DNA of 64,000 nt from Yamagishiella unicocca (lineage: Eukaryota; Chlorophyta; Chlorophyceae; Chlamydomonadales; Volvocaceae). Positions 11,909-23,545 of this stretch are shown here, piece after piece (positions within the stretch are counted from its first letter, which is position 1; the number at the start of each line of letters is the position of its first letter). The stretch covers positions 92,924 through 156,923 of the forward strand of contig BDSL01000157.1 in NCBI GenBank assembly GCA_003116995.1. The letters run 5' to 3'. The notes below the pieces were generated by a model, which ran no database searches, was not told the DNA's origin, and worked only from the letters and a program-made list of their open reading frames with translations. Both the position numbers and the translations under genes were made by a program.

Positions 11909-14900
11909 ATGGCAGCAAGCACCGACCAAGTAAGCCTATTTGTCTAGCAAAGATGCGCGGGACCGCAAATTAAGCTTACTGTTCTATTTCTTTGTGACAG
12001 CTGAGCGCTGAGGTGGCGGAACTACTACAGCGGACCGACACACTGTTATTGCAGTCTTCTGGCGGAGACCGCACCGTGTCCGACAATGGCCGGACAATGG
12101 GATCAGGCCGCCTAAGCGCGCTGACGTCAAATACGAACAGGTGCGGCAAGGTCGGGAGCTTGTGACGCTAACCAACGCACCATAACTTGAACCCGCTGCT
12201 GCACGTACCTTGCCATTTCCATCTTTGCAGGAGTGTCGCACGAGCATCTTCTCTCCGCAGCAGTACAGATTTAGACGGCGAAGATGCTCTTATGGAGGCT
12301 GCAAGCCGGCTGCGAGGCTCGTTCGATGCAGCCAGCCGCACGCTGACGGCCCTTAAAAGAAATGCCAGCCTACAGAAGCCCCACATCGTGGATATTACGC
12401 ACAAAGCCAGCGAGCTTGACAGTGACGCCCCCACGCCGCGCTTAACGGAGAGCCTAGTGGTGAGCTTGCCAGGCTTAAAACCTGCGTTTTTGGGGGGTCG
12501 TCGGCGTCGTAAGTGCAAATCATGTCCGACAAGTTTTCAGAAGTGCCTAGTTGAGGTCTGGGGTACGGGCAGGTACGGGCATTGACCCATGGGCCGCAGG
12601 ACGGTTCCACAGTACCTTCCGCCAAACCAATCCCTGCGTCCTACCTTCCCTTCCGCCTGCTCGCTCCTTCCAGAGCCGACCAGCGCCTTCCATCACATTG
12701 ACGGACCCCAGCATGACAAGCGGTGACCAGAGCGCTTCGATGTCGCTTACCACCAGCCTGCCCGGCGCCTCCAACGGCGTAAGCCGTACGTACAACAGTT
12801 TTGGAGGTTTGCAGGAGATGGTGTCCATGGTGGACGAACTTTTGGCACCAGTCAGCCCGCGCCCAGTAGCTACGGCAGGGGCCAGCCATGGCGCAACTGG
12901 ACGACTGGGCTTTAGCCTGGCAGCAAGCGGCGGCTGGCGAGGTGCGTGGGCTGTGAGGAGCTTTACGACCTGAATCGCGCCTGGTGCTTCATGGCCAATA
13001 TTTGTTTGTAGGGGGGAGCGATCATGCCTTTGTCCCTCTGTTTCGCATCAGCGCAATCACAGCAACGCTATTGCATACCGCCCGCCAGCAAGGGAGTTAA
13101 CAGAGCGCCGCCTGTAATTTGGCATTTTCGGCATTCCTTGAATTCATCATTCCCTGGACCAATCTTGCGCTGTGCGTATTCGACCCCATTGCTCTTCTAC
13201 CGGCATAGGAGCCGAGGCAAAGCTCGCTGCTAGCGGGCCGCGGACGCCCAGTCGCCTGGGTTCTCCTTCGCTGTCGCCGCGCTCGCCCCTCCACAAGGGC
13301 TCCGGGCTGCTAGCCTCAGCTGCACCCACGGCGTCACCCTGCACCAAGGGTTCGAGGCGGTCGCAGCTTCAGGCGCTCCTGAGCAAGGACCTGGCGCAGC
13401 CTTATGATGTCATAAAGTGGGTTCTTTTCGGGAGTGGGGACGTCGTCGTGTGTGCATCTGGTCTGGGAATGAATGAACCTCTCGGCGCGAGAGGACAGGC
13501 GGTTGCAGCGCTGGCGTAGCTTGCGCGTGTTTGGCCAACGGTCGCTGGCATTCTTGCGCGTCAGGGCGCTGGGTCTCCCTAGTTGGCGCACGGCGATGGG
13601 ACTTAGATAGAGTGCAAGGGCGTATGGCGTCATGGATATGTTTCCGCCATCATCGGTATTTGCCCCGCATACCCTTGCGTGCTACATAACGCATGGAAAT
13701 AACTGTTCGTCTGACCCGATCCCTGACCCGATCCCTGCTCTGGCAGGTTTAAAACGGAAGCCAAGAGCCACGCGCAGTCGCCTGTAAACGTGGCGGCTCT
13801 GACTGGCAGTCTGCAGGAGAAGTTCGACAGGGTCCACCGCAAGCTAAAGAACTGGGACTTAATCGAGACTGCTGCCACTGAGGTGGGGGGGATGTTAGGT
13901 ACTGCATGGGAGGACTTGATCGACCGTGACACGTAAATGAGCATGGAGTGTGTTCGGCGCCTAAAAAGGCACTGACGGCTGTGCATTTGCAGAAGTCAGC
14001 TTTGTTTGGGTATCGCGATACATGCTATACAGCGCCATGCGCCAGCGAATGCAGCCTGCAAGATACCCATTTGACTGACTGGTCCACGCGTTGACCCGCG
14101 CTGCAGCGATTCAACACCGCCATGGACACGGCACTGGACGCGCTCTTCTCGCGCATTAGCCTCACGTGGCCGTCCGGGAATCTGCCTCATGGGGTTGGTG
14201 GCTCCGCTGGAGGCCCCGCGTCCACGAGCGCGCGCGCTTCCTTGCGGTCATGCTCTTCGGGTAAGGGCAGAAGCCAGGAGCATGAGCGGCGAGAAACCTC
14301 CCTGGAGAAGAAGCTTGACCACCACGCGGAACGACGTCAGCAAGGCCCGGGTGGGCAGAGCAGCGCACACCGCTCCGACGACGCTATCGAGTCGGGCTAC
14401 GGGTCACCTTCCTCAGCAGCGTCCAAACGGCACGCGTGGGATGAGCTGTTCTCCACTACAACGGAAGCCGATGAGGCTCGCCAGGCACGCAGTGAGAGCG
14501 ACGCAAGCGACGGCAGTATGCGGCACGGCGGCAGCAGGGCAAGCAGGGGTCGGAATAAAGACCAGGTCAAAGGCTCTGCGACCCACCAACGCAGCAACAG
14601 GCGGCATGAGGAGGCACCGGCTGGCGCTTCGGGTCAAGGGCGTGGTTCGGGGTCCCACCACGGCGCCACCCGGGCGGAAGCGGCCGGCGGGCTCACGGAC
14701 AAGGGCGGGCCTCCAGGGACACCGGACGCGGGTCAGCCGCTGAACTACCCCCCCACTGTGCGGCAGATTGCTCCAAACGGTGGCTACCATGACAACAGCT
14801 CAGCAGCTGCGCATCTCATGATGCCGACCTCGATGCACAGCGGTCTGGCGCAGGCCTCGGCCTCGGCTATGGAGTACGGGGCGACCTGCCCCACAATGAC

Positions 14901-15696
14901 GACTTCTTCCATGCCAGGGATGACGCACACACAGTACACCTCAACTGGTCCCTACTCAGCTCCGGGCACCACGGCATATCCCGGGGTGCTCGCAGCACCG
15001 TCGGGTGCCGGCGCCACGGCCCATTACCATTACCTGACAGCGATGGGGATGCCCATGGGGCCAGGCGGTCAGCCACAAGCGGACAACCCTTGGAAGTCAG
15101 GAGCGCCCGTCCAACTAAAGGGAGCTGCAGGTGGCAATTTCCAGTTTGCACAACCGGGAGTGTGGGCGCAGAGCTCTGGATTGCCATCGTACATGGGCTA
15201 CATGATGCCCTCATTCGAGGGCGCCAACGACAACACCTTGCACTATCGGCCAGAGCAAGGGGCCGGGACGTCTGCTGTGTCGTACGCCGCGCAAACAGCA
15301 TCTGCCAGCAGGCATTTGTCGTACGGCACCGCGTCATCAGCGCCCAGTGCCGTTGGTTCCACAGCGCCATTGCACATGGTGTGGCAGGCACCATCGTCGC
15401 ACGGTGTGCACGAGGGCAGCGGCAGCGCTTCAGCCGCCTTGGCATCAGGCTATGACGCGGCTGACTTTCGCAGTGTCATGTTCTCGGTGCCAAACACGTC
15501 TGCTTACGGCCATGCCTTTGGGTCCATGGGCGCTGATCCGCACCGATTCGGTGCTGCCGAGGCTGGAGACACAGGGAGGTTTCCCAACGCCCCGGGGCCG
15601 CAACAAATCCCTGGTCAGCTCATTACATACAATGTCATGGGCTCTGGACAGGAGCGTCTAGCCAATGGCCAGAACCTACGATACGCAGGTTACTGA
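11909..15696 (+). CDS. Unrecognised Ser/Gly-rich protein, 863 residues
   Basis: Seven exons, 11909-11929, 12001-12140, 12231-12459, 12674-12941, 13209-13416, 13747-13882, 14107-15696, with consistent phases. I do not recognise the family. The N-terminal half has short amphipathic helices (LSAEVAELLQRTDTLLLQ, EDALMEAASRLRGSFDAA, LQEKFDRVHRKLKNWDLIE) separated by Ser/Thr/Pro-rich linkers with SP and TP sites (TPSRLGSPSLSPRSP), which look like phosphorylation targets. The last exon encodes about 530 residues dominated by Gly, Ala, Ser, Met, Tyr and His, low in hydrophobic clusters, resembling a disordered prion-like tail, and ends RYAGY. No signal peptide or membrane span. The 7-codon first exon starts at the first in-phase ATG before exon 2. 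A TGTAA lies 60 nt after the stop. Confidence 0.75.
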
Positions 15697-16025
15697 CGCA
15701 GTGGACCCCAAGAATCAGGGGGAGGGGATCAATCAGAGCTATCCACATGGTATTTTGTAATGTACCTCTAAACCACGGGCCGCCCTCCCGCACTTCGGGC
15801 CGAAGCACGCTCCTGAAACGCCTACATGTACCTGAACCAGCGCACTTGAGCACGCACGCAACTACAGCGTGGATAACCTATTGCAAAGTAACCGGAGACA
15901 GCGGACGACAGAATGCGCCCGCAATAGCAGCAACTGTAACGCTGCCACTTTTATCTCATGTTGCCAAACCAAGCCCGTCCATGCGAACTTATAAGCCCTC
16001 AAGCGACGTGCATGTTGCATACGCC
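15697..16025. other. Convergent 3' spacer, Ser-rich gene / NDUFA6
   Basis: Two genes end tail to tail here, 329 bp apart. TGTAA at 15756-15760 serves the plus-strand gene. No TTACA (a minus-strand TGTAA) was seen in the spacer; the nearest is inside the last Ser-rich exon near 15624. NDUFA6 transcripts may therefore overlap the neighbour. Confidence 0.5.
15756..15760 (+). terminator. Probable polyadenylation signal TGTAA
   Basis: TGTAA is the usual 3' processing signal in volvocine algae. It lies 60 nt after the stop of the Ser-rich gene. Confidence 0.6.
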
Positions 16026-17012
16026 TCACAGGCCCCCGCGCTGCTGCAACTGATGGTAGCCGGATGTCAGGAAGCTGTCCAAGAAGGGGCTGTTGGTAGA
16101 CACCTTCTTAACAGCGCGCTGCTTGTTGTAGTACGGTTCCACGACCTCCGTCAGCTGTAGGTTTCCAAAGAGAGGCGTCAATCGTATTACCGAGAGACTC
16201 TCCCGCTATCAGTCAGCGGCAAAAAGAGGGCTACCGTGTAAGCCCACGTTCTGCCTAGCCATCCCCAACAAAGTCCTCACGATGAAGGAAGCCGGTGACG
16301 CTTACCCTTCCCCGTGGCGATCCATACACATACCCCACACCGTACCACCCCTAAATGCAGCTATCTTCTCCCGCATTCTACTCACGAGCATGCAGCTAGT
16401 TTAAGTTAAGCTGCTCAAAACAATCCAGTACCCACTTACCACGTGATGGCGCTGCTTATGCATGAGCAGGTAGGTCTGCACAATGGCATGGTCACATCCT
16501 TAGGACGAACACCCCCGTCATAGGGTTGCATAACATGACATACCTCGATTTCCTCGCGTCCCTTGAAAATCAGCAGGTCCACAACCTGCAAGAACGATCA
16601 TAAGCATCAGGCGCGCCGCTGTGCCCTTATCACTTGCATGTGTACATCAGGCATGGACGCACCCGCGAGTCCTTCACGTCTTTGTACTCGACGAACTTGT
16701 CCTTCACAATGGCCCGGAGTTCCCGCAGCGACACCATCTCCTCCATCTTGTGCAGCCGTTGGATAAACGGCAGGCATCGGCAAATCTGCCAAATGGAGCA
16801 AAGGCATATGTTTTCCGCCAGCGGTTTCCTGATATCGGACGCAAGATTTCCTTGACGGCCGCGTCGAGCCCGCCGAAGCTGCTGACTTCCCAAAGAACTG
16901 AATGATTTATTCAGGAAAGCCGCACCTCAAAGTAGAAGTGCCGCGCGGCACCTGCAAAGAGCCTATCCTTCTGCTCGACTGCAGCAAGTTGCTTTGCCAA
17001 ACGGGAGGCCAT
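16026..17012 (-). CDS. NDUFA6: Mitochondrial complex I subunit NDUFA6 (B14, LYR family)
   Basis: Five minus-strand exons, 16926-17012, 16663-16785, 16544-16585, 16440-16475, 16026-16154, all joined in phase 0, giving 138 residues. The chain RLFAGAARHFYFE, CRCLPFIQRLHKMEEMVSLR, KDVKDSR, VVDLLIFKGREEIE, KQRHH matches the plant B14 subunit block by block (plant versions contain a conserved VIDLLIFKG and KQRHH). B14 is an LYR-fold accessory subunit of the matrix arm of NADH:ubiquinone oxidoreductase and docks mitochondrial acyl carrier protein. The canonical Leu-Tyr-Arg is not literal here; the position holds an aromatic FYF sequence. The C-terminal tail (PFLDSFLTSGYHQL) matches the plant FLKNFY end. 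The gene is head to head with the TMEM209-like gene. Confidence 0.92.
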
Positions 17013-17329
17013 TGTGCCTAATGACTAAGCAGTTGAATACGATGCGTGCCTTTCCAGTTACTCGGCGTTGGTGCTACGCAATTCCTCGCCACGTGAGGCT
17101 TCCGCCAACCAAGTGGAAGTCTTGCTAAATGTTGAGGCCCTGACTTTACAGTGGGAACGCCAGAATGCAAAGTGTTGTGCTCATATTGTGCCCAACAGCT
17201 CTCGTTCTTGTTGTACGACGAGGTATTAACATATACGGTATTCGGCATTTGGGCTCTCACAGAACTAGGATTAACCTCAGTTGGATTCTTACCAAATGAC
17301 TGCAGTTACCATCTGCTCCTACTGACAAT
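17013..17329. promoter_or_regulatory. Shared divergent promoter region, NDUFA6 / TMEM209-like
   Basis: 317 bp between opposite start codons. Contains both 5' UTRs and promoters. No specific element identified. Confidence 0.5.
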
Positions 17330-20300
17330 ATGCCGTTGCGATGGAACAAGGACCCGAGCGCCACTGCAGCAGTGGTCGCGCCGGTGACACCTACACGAAC
17401 CGCAATCCAGTTCATAGTGAAGGATGCAGCACTGGTTGCCCTTTCCCTGCTCGTTTTAAGCTCAAGGTGCGGGTACTTCCCGCCAATGCCTTTTACACCT
17501 TGGCACAGCTCGTCCTTAAGCCCCTTGGCTGCAACCACATCGTAGATCAGCACTACTAGTGCTTCTGCCAGCGTCATGGATGCGCACTGCCATTCGTAAG
17601 TGGGACCAGGGGGGGGGGGATCGCAGCGGCGGCTCCGGGTCAAACTGCGCGCCAGCATTTGGGCTCTTCCAGCTGCTACATGACAGTGACCCGTTACCTT
17701 CTTGTACTCATTCGACCCGGTTGCGCTTACGGATGCGTAGACTTGGCGATCTGGCTTATGCCGCTGGTCTTCAGCGGGCGCGCCCTCGACACGCTGACCA
17801 AGTGGCGGGGCTCACGGCAGGCGGCTAAGATGTGAGTATGAGGTGACTGGATTAGCCTGGGGTTCGTACAGATGAGGAGTACGGTCTAAATATCCACGCC
17901 CAGCCCACTCCCCCAGTGCTAAGTATTCATCACGTGTGTTTTCGCATGGATTGCAGCCTTGAACGCTGCAAGGCACTCGTGGGCACATTGGCCACATGCA
18001 TATATGTTACATAACGTTCACCCAACGTCGTAGGCAAGACAGCGTCAGCGGCAGCAAGCGGAAGCTGTACGGTCTACCGCCAGCAGCTCCAAGGTATGGT
18101 GCTGTGCGTTATGTACGTTCAGGAACCGTGCAACACCGGGCTGGTGTTGCTTGTACGGCTGCTGTATGCTTCTCGGCCCGGTCCTGCCGGTTGCGTGACG
18201 CTGAATGTGAATCGACGGTCCAATCCAGGAGCGAAGCCTTGCTCACTGTTAGGCAAATTATGGTTTCTTCATCGGGCACCATGGTTTAACTGTACTGCAA
18301 TGCTGGGGATTGCAGCAATTGTACAGGGACTTTGCCAAATGTCACAGAACCTCCCTTGCTCATGACCGTTTCTAAGCTGGACTGAATGGAAGCAAACGGT
18401 ACGGACTAGGATGCCACTGTATGTGCACGGCGAGCAGCGGTGTATCTTCGGCATCGGGGATGTTGCCTGCGGAGCAATTGGAACCCGTGCATTTGTCATG
18501 ACCGCCGTGTAGGCAGGAGCCCTTGCGCCAGCGGAGGCCCTTTTCGCTGAACCTGCAGCAGCGCACGGGGCCCGGGGGTACGCTGCAGTCGACACCCATC
18601 ACGCCGCCGCAGGTGGGTGCCACAACCGCAAAACGTTACTGGCTAGCTGTCTGTTTGGAACACTTGCACACGTATGGCTTCCGCAGAGGCGGCTGCCTTG
18701 GAACGGCGACCCAAATACTTGGATTTGACTTTATTTGGGATGGTTCCCATGCCATTGGAGCATTCGTGCAGATGCTGAGACATGGCCAGGGCTCCCTAGC
18801 TTGCCTTACCGCGTACCTGGCATTAGCAACGTCTCATTGCGCCCTAGGGTTGTGCACCTTTCGTTGCAACACTACAACCTACGCTTATTCTTAGAGCGGA
18901 CTTGCACCTGATCCCCACCGCAGCGGTATGGGGGGTCATCGGCGACAGGGGTACTGGGCAACACCCCGTTCGGTAGCACATCAGGGACTCCGGTCATGGG
19001 CGGGGGCCTAATGGGCACGCCCCCCAATGGCGCGCCGGACGCAATGGATCGCGGGCTCATGCGGACACCGCTATCGGACCCTTACGGGTACGTCGCCGTT
19101 ATTGATCTACGTCCTGGTGGTTGCTCGTGAGGCGAGGTTAGGAGTTCAGAGGGCGGGGAAGCGGTCCCCCAGAAGCGCTGTTAAGTGTGTTCCCAACCGT
19201 TTGTGTGCTTTGATTCCATGCTCTTACAGCTGTAAATGCGCTTAGCACAGTACTTGGCATGGAGTAAGCCTCATTCGGCCATGCATGCAGGCGCTCGCCG
19301 CAGCCTCCCGGTTTCTCACCCAGTGGCGCTGTTGTGGCCAGTCCCGAGCAGCTGTCGTACTATTTTGACAGCCTGGGCGGAGCCGGTTTCGGAGGCGCAA
19401 TGGCCAGCCCGCAGCAGCCGGACGTCATGGCGGGGCCGTATGGCCATGCCGCGACTGCAGCGGCAGCGTACGCAGTGGCTTCAGATCATGGTAAGTGGCA
19501 CTAGGTACCTCCCCTGGGGACCATATGACCCGACGGGAAGCGGGAACCACGGTGGTGATATGCTGGACACGCTAACAGACGTCGACTGCCCGCTTTGGGG
19601 ACATTAGGCGCGGGTCCTCTAGGTTCCATGGGGATGGGAATGGACTCAGGAGTGTTGGACGAGCCTCGGTGCATGCACTTCTTTCAACGCATTAACGGTT
19701 GTAACCAACGCACCACGTAACCGTTGACGTACCGCATGTCCATGCCGATGCGCTTAGCTCTAGGTAGGCTGACATCTTTCGGTTGATCACTCCCAATATC
19801 GCAGACCAGAATTCCTCTGGGGCCCTACCGGTGGGGGCAAGCGCTCCTTATTATCGTATGACCTGGGTAAGCTGACCAATTCGTGGTTATCCACGTTGTT
19901 GCACGACAGGGGCTGTATTCGTGGAAGGTGGTGTGTGCCTGCCTGCCTGACTGGCATGTCAAATCCGATTCGCGTGCGCGTCTGCTGCGTTTTGCTGAAT
20001 GTGTACTCGACGTACTGCGACTTCGTCTTGACGAATACCGATCGATCCCACGGTTTTTACCACAGATGCCAAAGAAAGCCGCAGCTGTGGCTGCTGCTGA
20101 CACGCCAAACCTGGACCCCAGCGCGCCGGAGGAGGTGGAGGACTTCGTCGTTAGTGTCCTTCGCGCGCGTCAGGACTGGCTGCAGCTCTGGACGGAGCGC
20201 TTGCGTGAATGGCTGGCGGGCCGAGTGCTGCAGCCGTTGGTTGCGGCAGTGGTCACTGCGCATGAGCCGATCAACACGGTGAGGGAAATGCATGTGGTGC

Positions 20301-22290
20301 GGAAGGCGTAGCATCGGATTTGCAGTCGCTGTTTGGGAACGGCAGTCGGAAGCATGCATGCGGCCCTCATTAGTGGGCTGGGCGCCACGCGGCGGGTGTT
20401 AATTGCGTAGGTAGCGCGGTTCCCGGTCTGTCGCCATGGTGTCAGGTTCAGTTTCCTGTCTGCAGATTGTGTTTGGGGTTCTGTCCCGTCCCTTCCTTGA
20501 CTCCATCCAACCTTGGCGCTTGCTCTTGCAGCTGCTTCAGCAGTTCAACCAGTCGCCCCGCCTGCCGCCTCTGCCGGACATCTTGGCGGATGTGCGCGTT
20601 GCCGGCGCCGGCGACGTCGACGGCGTACTCCGATCGCTACAGGCCTCACTGACGCAGCATGTTGCTGCCCAGCCGGCCGCCGCAATAACGCCCAAGGCCA
20701 AGGAGTTGCTGGCGGTACGGCCGGTGTGACGATCTGTCTGCCCACAATCTGTGCCTCCCGGTGCCGCTGGTGGTATCCTGGCACTTAGCAGCTCCGTGCT
20801 GCACGCTTGCGACTTATGAGCTCGACAATCCCCCCCCGCGCCGTGCCATAACCGGCCGCTGCAGTCTGTCCTTGTTTTTTGCGTCCACGCCACCTCCTAT
20901 CTAGCGACCCGGAGGATGACGTGCGGTGTTGTGCACAGCGCAACTGTTAGAGGTGGGCATGTTCGGCTCCCGCAGACGTGTTGTGTTGTATTTGCAACCT
21001 GGCATGTCTACCCTCGCGTGGCCGCAGGCTGTGAATCGCTACGCCGACCTCCTGGCGGTGATGCGAGGCAAGCGCCCCGCGGACATCCTGCCGCCGTCCA
21101 ACACGGCTTATTTGTGGGCGCGCGTGCAGCAGCTCGCGGACTCGTCGTGCCTGAAAGACTTTTGCTGGAACGGCGGTTCGGCGTACGGCGGCAGGCCGTG
21201 GTCGGCCGACCAGCTCCCGAACGACAGCGCGCTGGTGCTGTACCTGTTCACTGCGTACCTGGATGCGCCGGGCTGGCAGTTCACGGCGCCGCCGAACACG
21301 CAGGCTGAGGGGTGAGTCTGGGGTTTTGCAATTGGTCGAAACGCCCGTAATAATTACCCGAGTAAAAAGGTTGTTGTGTCGCGGTAATGCCATACTCCGC
21401 GCGCGATTTAAGCACGGCGTTCCGGGATTTACCGTGACCGCTGGGCTCACACGAGGCCTTGGCTTGTTTCAGGCGTAGCTGATGCGATTGATCACATCAT
21501 TGTTGTGGCTGGCGCTTTCGCCGACCGAGCGGAATGTTTTGGAGGGCCCAAGAGCGCCGGCGCGTCCTATTGCTCCGACGCGCCGGTTCTGACTCACCCC
21601 TCTTGTGCCCACTGCAGCGGGACGCAGCCGCTGTACCTGGGGACCATGACAGCCGGCACCCGCAGCGCTGGCGCCTGCAGTGCCATCCTCACGTACCGCC
21701 CCGAACGCCACGGCCGGGATATGGACGCGCTGCTGGCGCTGCAGCTGCAGAGCACCAGTCCGCTCTTCTGCTACCTGGCCGCCGGCCGCCTGATGGTGCT
21801 GGCCAACTACCAGTACGTGGCGGTGTTCCACGCCATACTCTTCTTCCTCCAGTACCACAAGGTGGGTTGAGCCTGCGACTATAGACCTTTCATAAGTCGT
21901 TGCGCGCGATGGGTTCGATGGGAGCTGCAAACCGGCGGATACGAAAACGTTATGGACGCGGCAAGCAGACGGCGCAAATGCTGCACTTAGCGCGGCAGCT
22001 CAGCTGATTGCGCCTCTCTAGCCCTTTTGATGCTTCTCTCGTGACACATCAAGGGCAGAACGCTTCAAGGACGTCCCTGGATGCCTGATCGGTGGTGCTG
22101 TTTGGTGCACCGGCGATGCTAACGCCCACCTGCGATCCTGATGCTGCGACAGGTGCGCTACAACGGCGCCATCGGGCGACAGCACATGGAGGACCTGGAC
22201 CTGGCGCTGGACGCAGTGGTGCAGCCACCGCCTGTGGGTTCTATCGTGTCTCTTGGTGGCAAGATGCTGGGCCTTGGCTGGTTCGTGTGA
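17330..22290 (+). CDS. TMEM209-like nuclear envelope/ER membrane protein
   Basis: Thirteen exons: 17330-17466, 17673-17831, 18034-18093, 18513-18612, 18924-19087, 19291-19490, 19623-19668, 19805-19866, 20085-20278, 20532-20714, 21028-21311, 21618-21861, 22153-22290; all phases agree, 656 residues. The N terminus has two hydrophobic segments (VKDAALVALSLLVLSS and VDLAIWLMPLVF), as in TMEM209. A Gly/Ser/Pro linker follows. The C-terminal half matches the family annotated as 'cytochrome b561, N-terminal' (a historical name) or TMEM209: WTERLREWLAGRVLQPL, FCWNGG, WSADQLPNDSALVLYLF, YLDAPGW, VFHAILFFLQYHK, and a terminal GGKMLGLGWFV. Human TMEM209 is reported at the nuclear envelope with nucleoporins; function here is inferred only from family. 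It has no haem-ligand pattern of true cytochrome b561. Confidence 0.9.
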
Positions 22291-22817
22291 GGGGTGAAAC
22301 GGCCGTTCAGAATATATAACGTCTGGCGCTGGATGGCTGAATGGGTTGTATCCTCGTATCGTGTGGCAGGGGTGGTGATAGGAACGAGCAGGTTGTCGTA
22401 CATCAATAGCATGGGGCGCTGCGTTATGACAGTAGTGTCAATATGGGTTAAACTTACAAGGATATTGGTGTTTAATGCTCCCTGGCTAGAGCTATAAAGT
22501 GCACTGCGGCCCATGTTGGCCAGAATACCTCATACTCCACGGTCATCAAACACCCGACCAAAGGGTAATACAAGTAGCGACCAACCGACTAAGATTAGTC
22601 ATCGTGTCGCGACCATCCACAACCATTACACGGGCAGGCCCGCCCGTGCGTACCAAACCAAGCGCACCTGCGGAGTCGAGCAGGCATCGCCCCGCCTTTG
22701 CATGTACGGATGTCATTAATTCAGAGTTTCGTAAGCCAATTGCAGCGGATGAGACACTATCGCACAGCGATCCAACTAAAGGGATCATGTACTCTCCACT
22801 ACGATCACCCTCCTAGC
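22291..22817. other. Convergent 3' spacer, TMEM209-like / NDUFB10
   Basis: 527 bp tail-to-tail spacer. TTACA at 22626-22630 (TGTAA on the minus strand) lies about 190 nt after the NDUFB10 stop and is a good candidate 3' signal; another is at 22454-22458. No plus-strand TGTAA found for TMEM209. Confidence 0.5.
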
Positions 22818-23545
22818 TCAGTACCCGCCAGTGGCCTGCTTGGCCGGAGCTGGGTACGGGTTTTCGATCTCCAGCTCAGCAGCCTGCTGCTGCAGCTCAC
22901 GAAGCCGGTTGTTGTGGTAGATGAACCCAACGTCACGCTTGCGGGCCAGCGGGCCACGGTCCACGTTCGAGGACACCTGTGCAGCGACATAGGGCATCGC
23001 GGGTCAACTTCTATGCTCACGGGCACTTGTCAGTTCCCCGGCTGCAAGGTACCCCAACTTACCCGAACGGTGGCCTGCAGGCGCTTCATAATCTGCATCA
23101 AGAGGAAGGTCATTCATAAGCATGCCGAACTTCAAACACATCCCCAGTGCACGCCCGAGACGTAAACATCTCGCACCTCAGTACACTTGTGGTAACGTGC
23201 TGTGCCGGCCGCCCGCACGCACTCAAGCGCCTGCTCCCTCAGGATCTGCATGCAGGCAGAGGAGGCATTCATTCAACGACCTGGCTGCAAGCTCCAATCA
23301 CGACTTTGGGGCGGCCCTTCCGTAAGGGGCTCTCTTACCTTGACCTTCTCCACGTTAACGTACTTCCGGGATGTCCGATAGTTGGTGTTGTGGAAGAAAA
23401 TGTGCGGCTCCTCCTTCTCGTCATTCAGGTTGTGGAGAATGGGCTCTTCCGGCCTGGCCCACCGCTTTCCGGGCTCGCCCGTCAAGTTCTTAAAGACTTC
23501 ATTAACTTTCTCGTGAAAGGCCTGGCGCTCCTCCAAGGTCGCCAT
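22818..23545 (-). CDS. NDUFB10: Mitochondrial complex I subunit NDUFB10 (PDSW)
   Basis: Four minus-strand exons, 23339-23545, 23177-23245, 23063-23092, 22818-22976, all phase 0, 154 residues. The core KILREQALECVRAAGTARYHKC aligns with the plant PDSW subunit, including the ILRE start and the two cysteines spaced C-x11-C that form a disulphide in this intermembrane-space subunit of the complex I membrane arm. After the core come a conserved basic stretch and a C-terminal coiled segment rich in Gln and Glu. It is longer than plant PDSW, with an N-terminal extension (MATLEERQAFHEKVNEVF) and a longer tail. The ATG at 23545 is the only in-frame start before an upstream stop and gives no cleavable presequence, as expected. 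Confidence 0.88.

Noticed and set aside
17257..17658. Minus-strand frame with a vague resemblance to an NSUN5-type RNA methyltransferase N terminus
   Set aside because: Overlaps the well-supported first exon of the TMEM209-like gene on the other strand, and no further methyltransferase exons follow.
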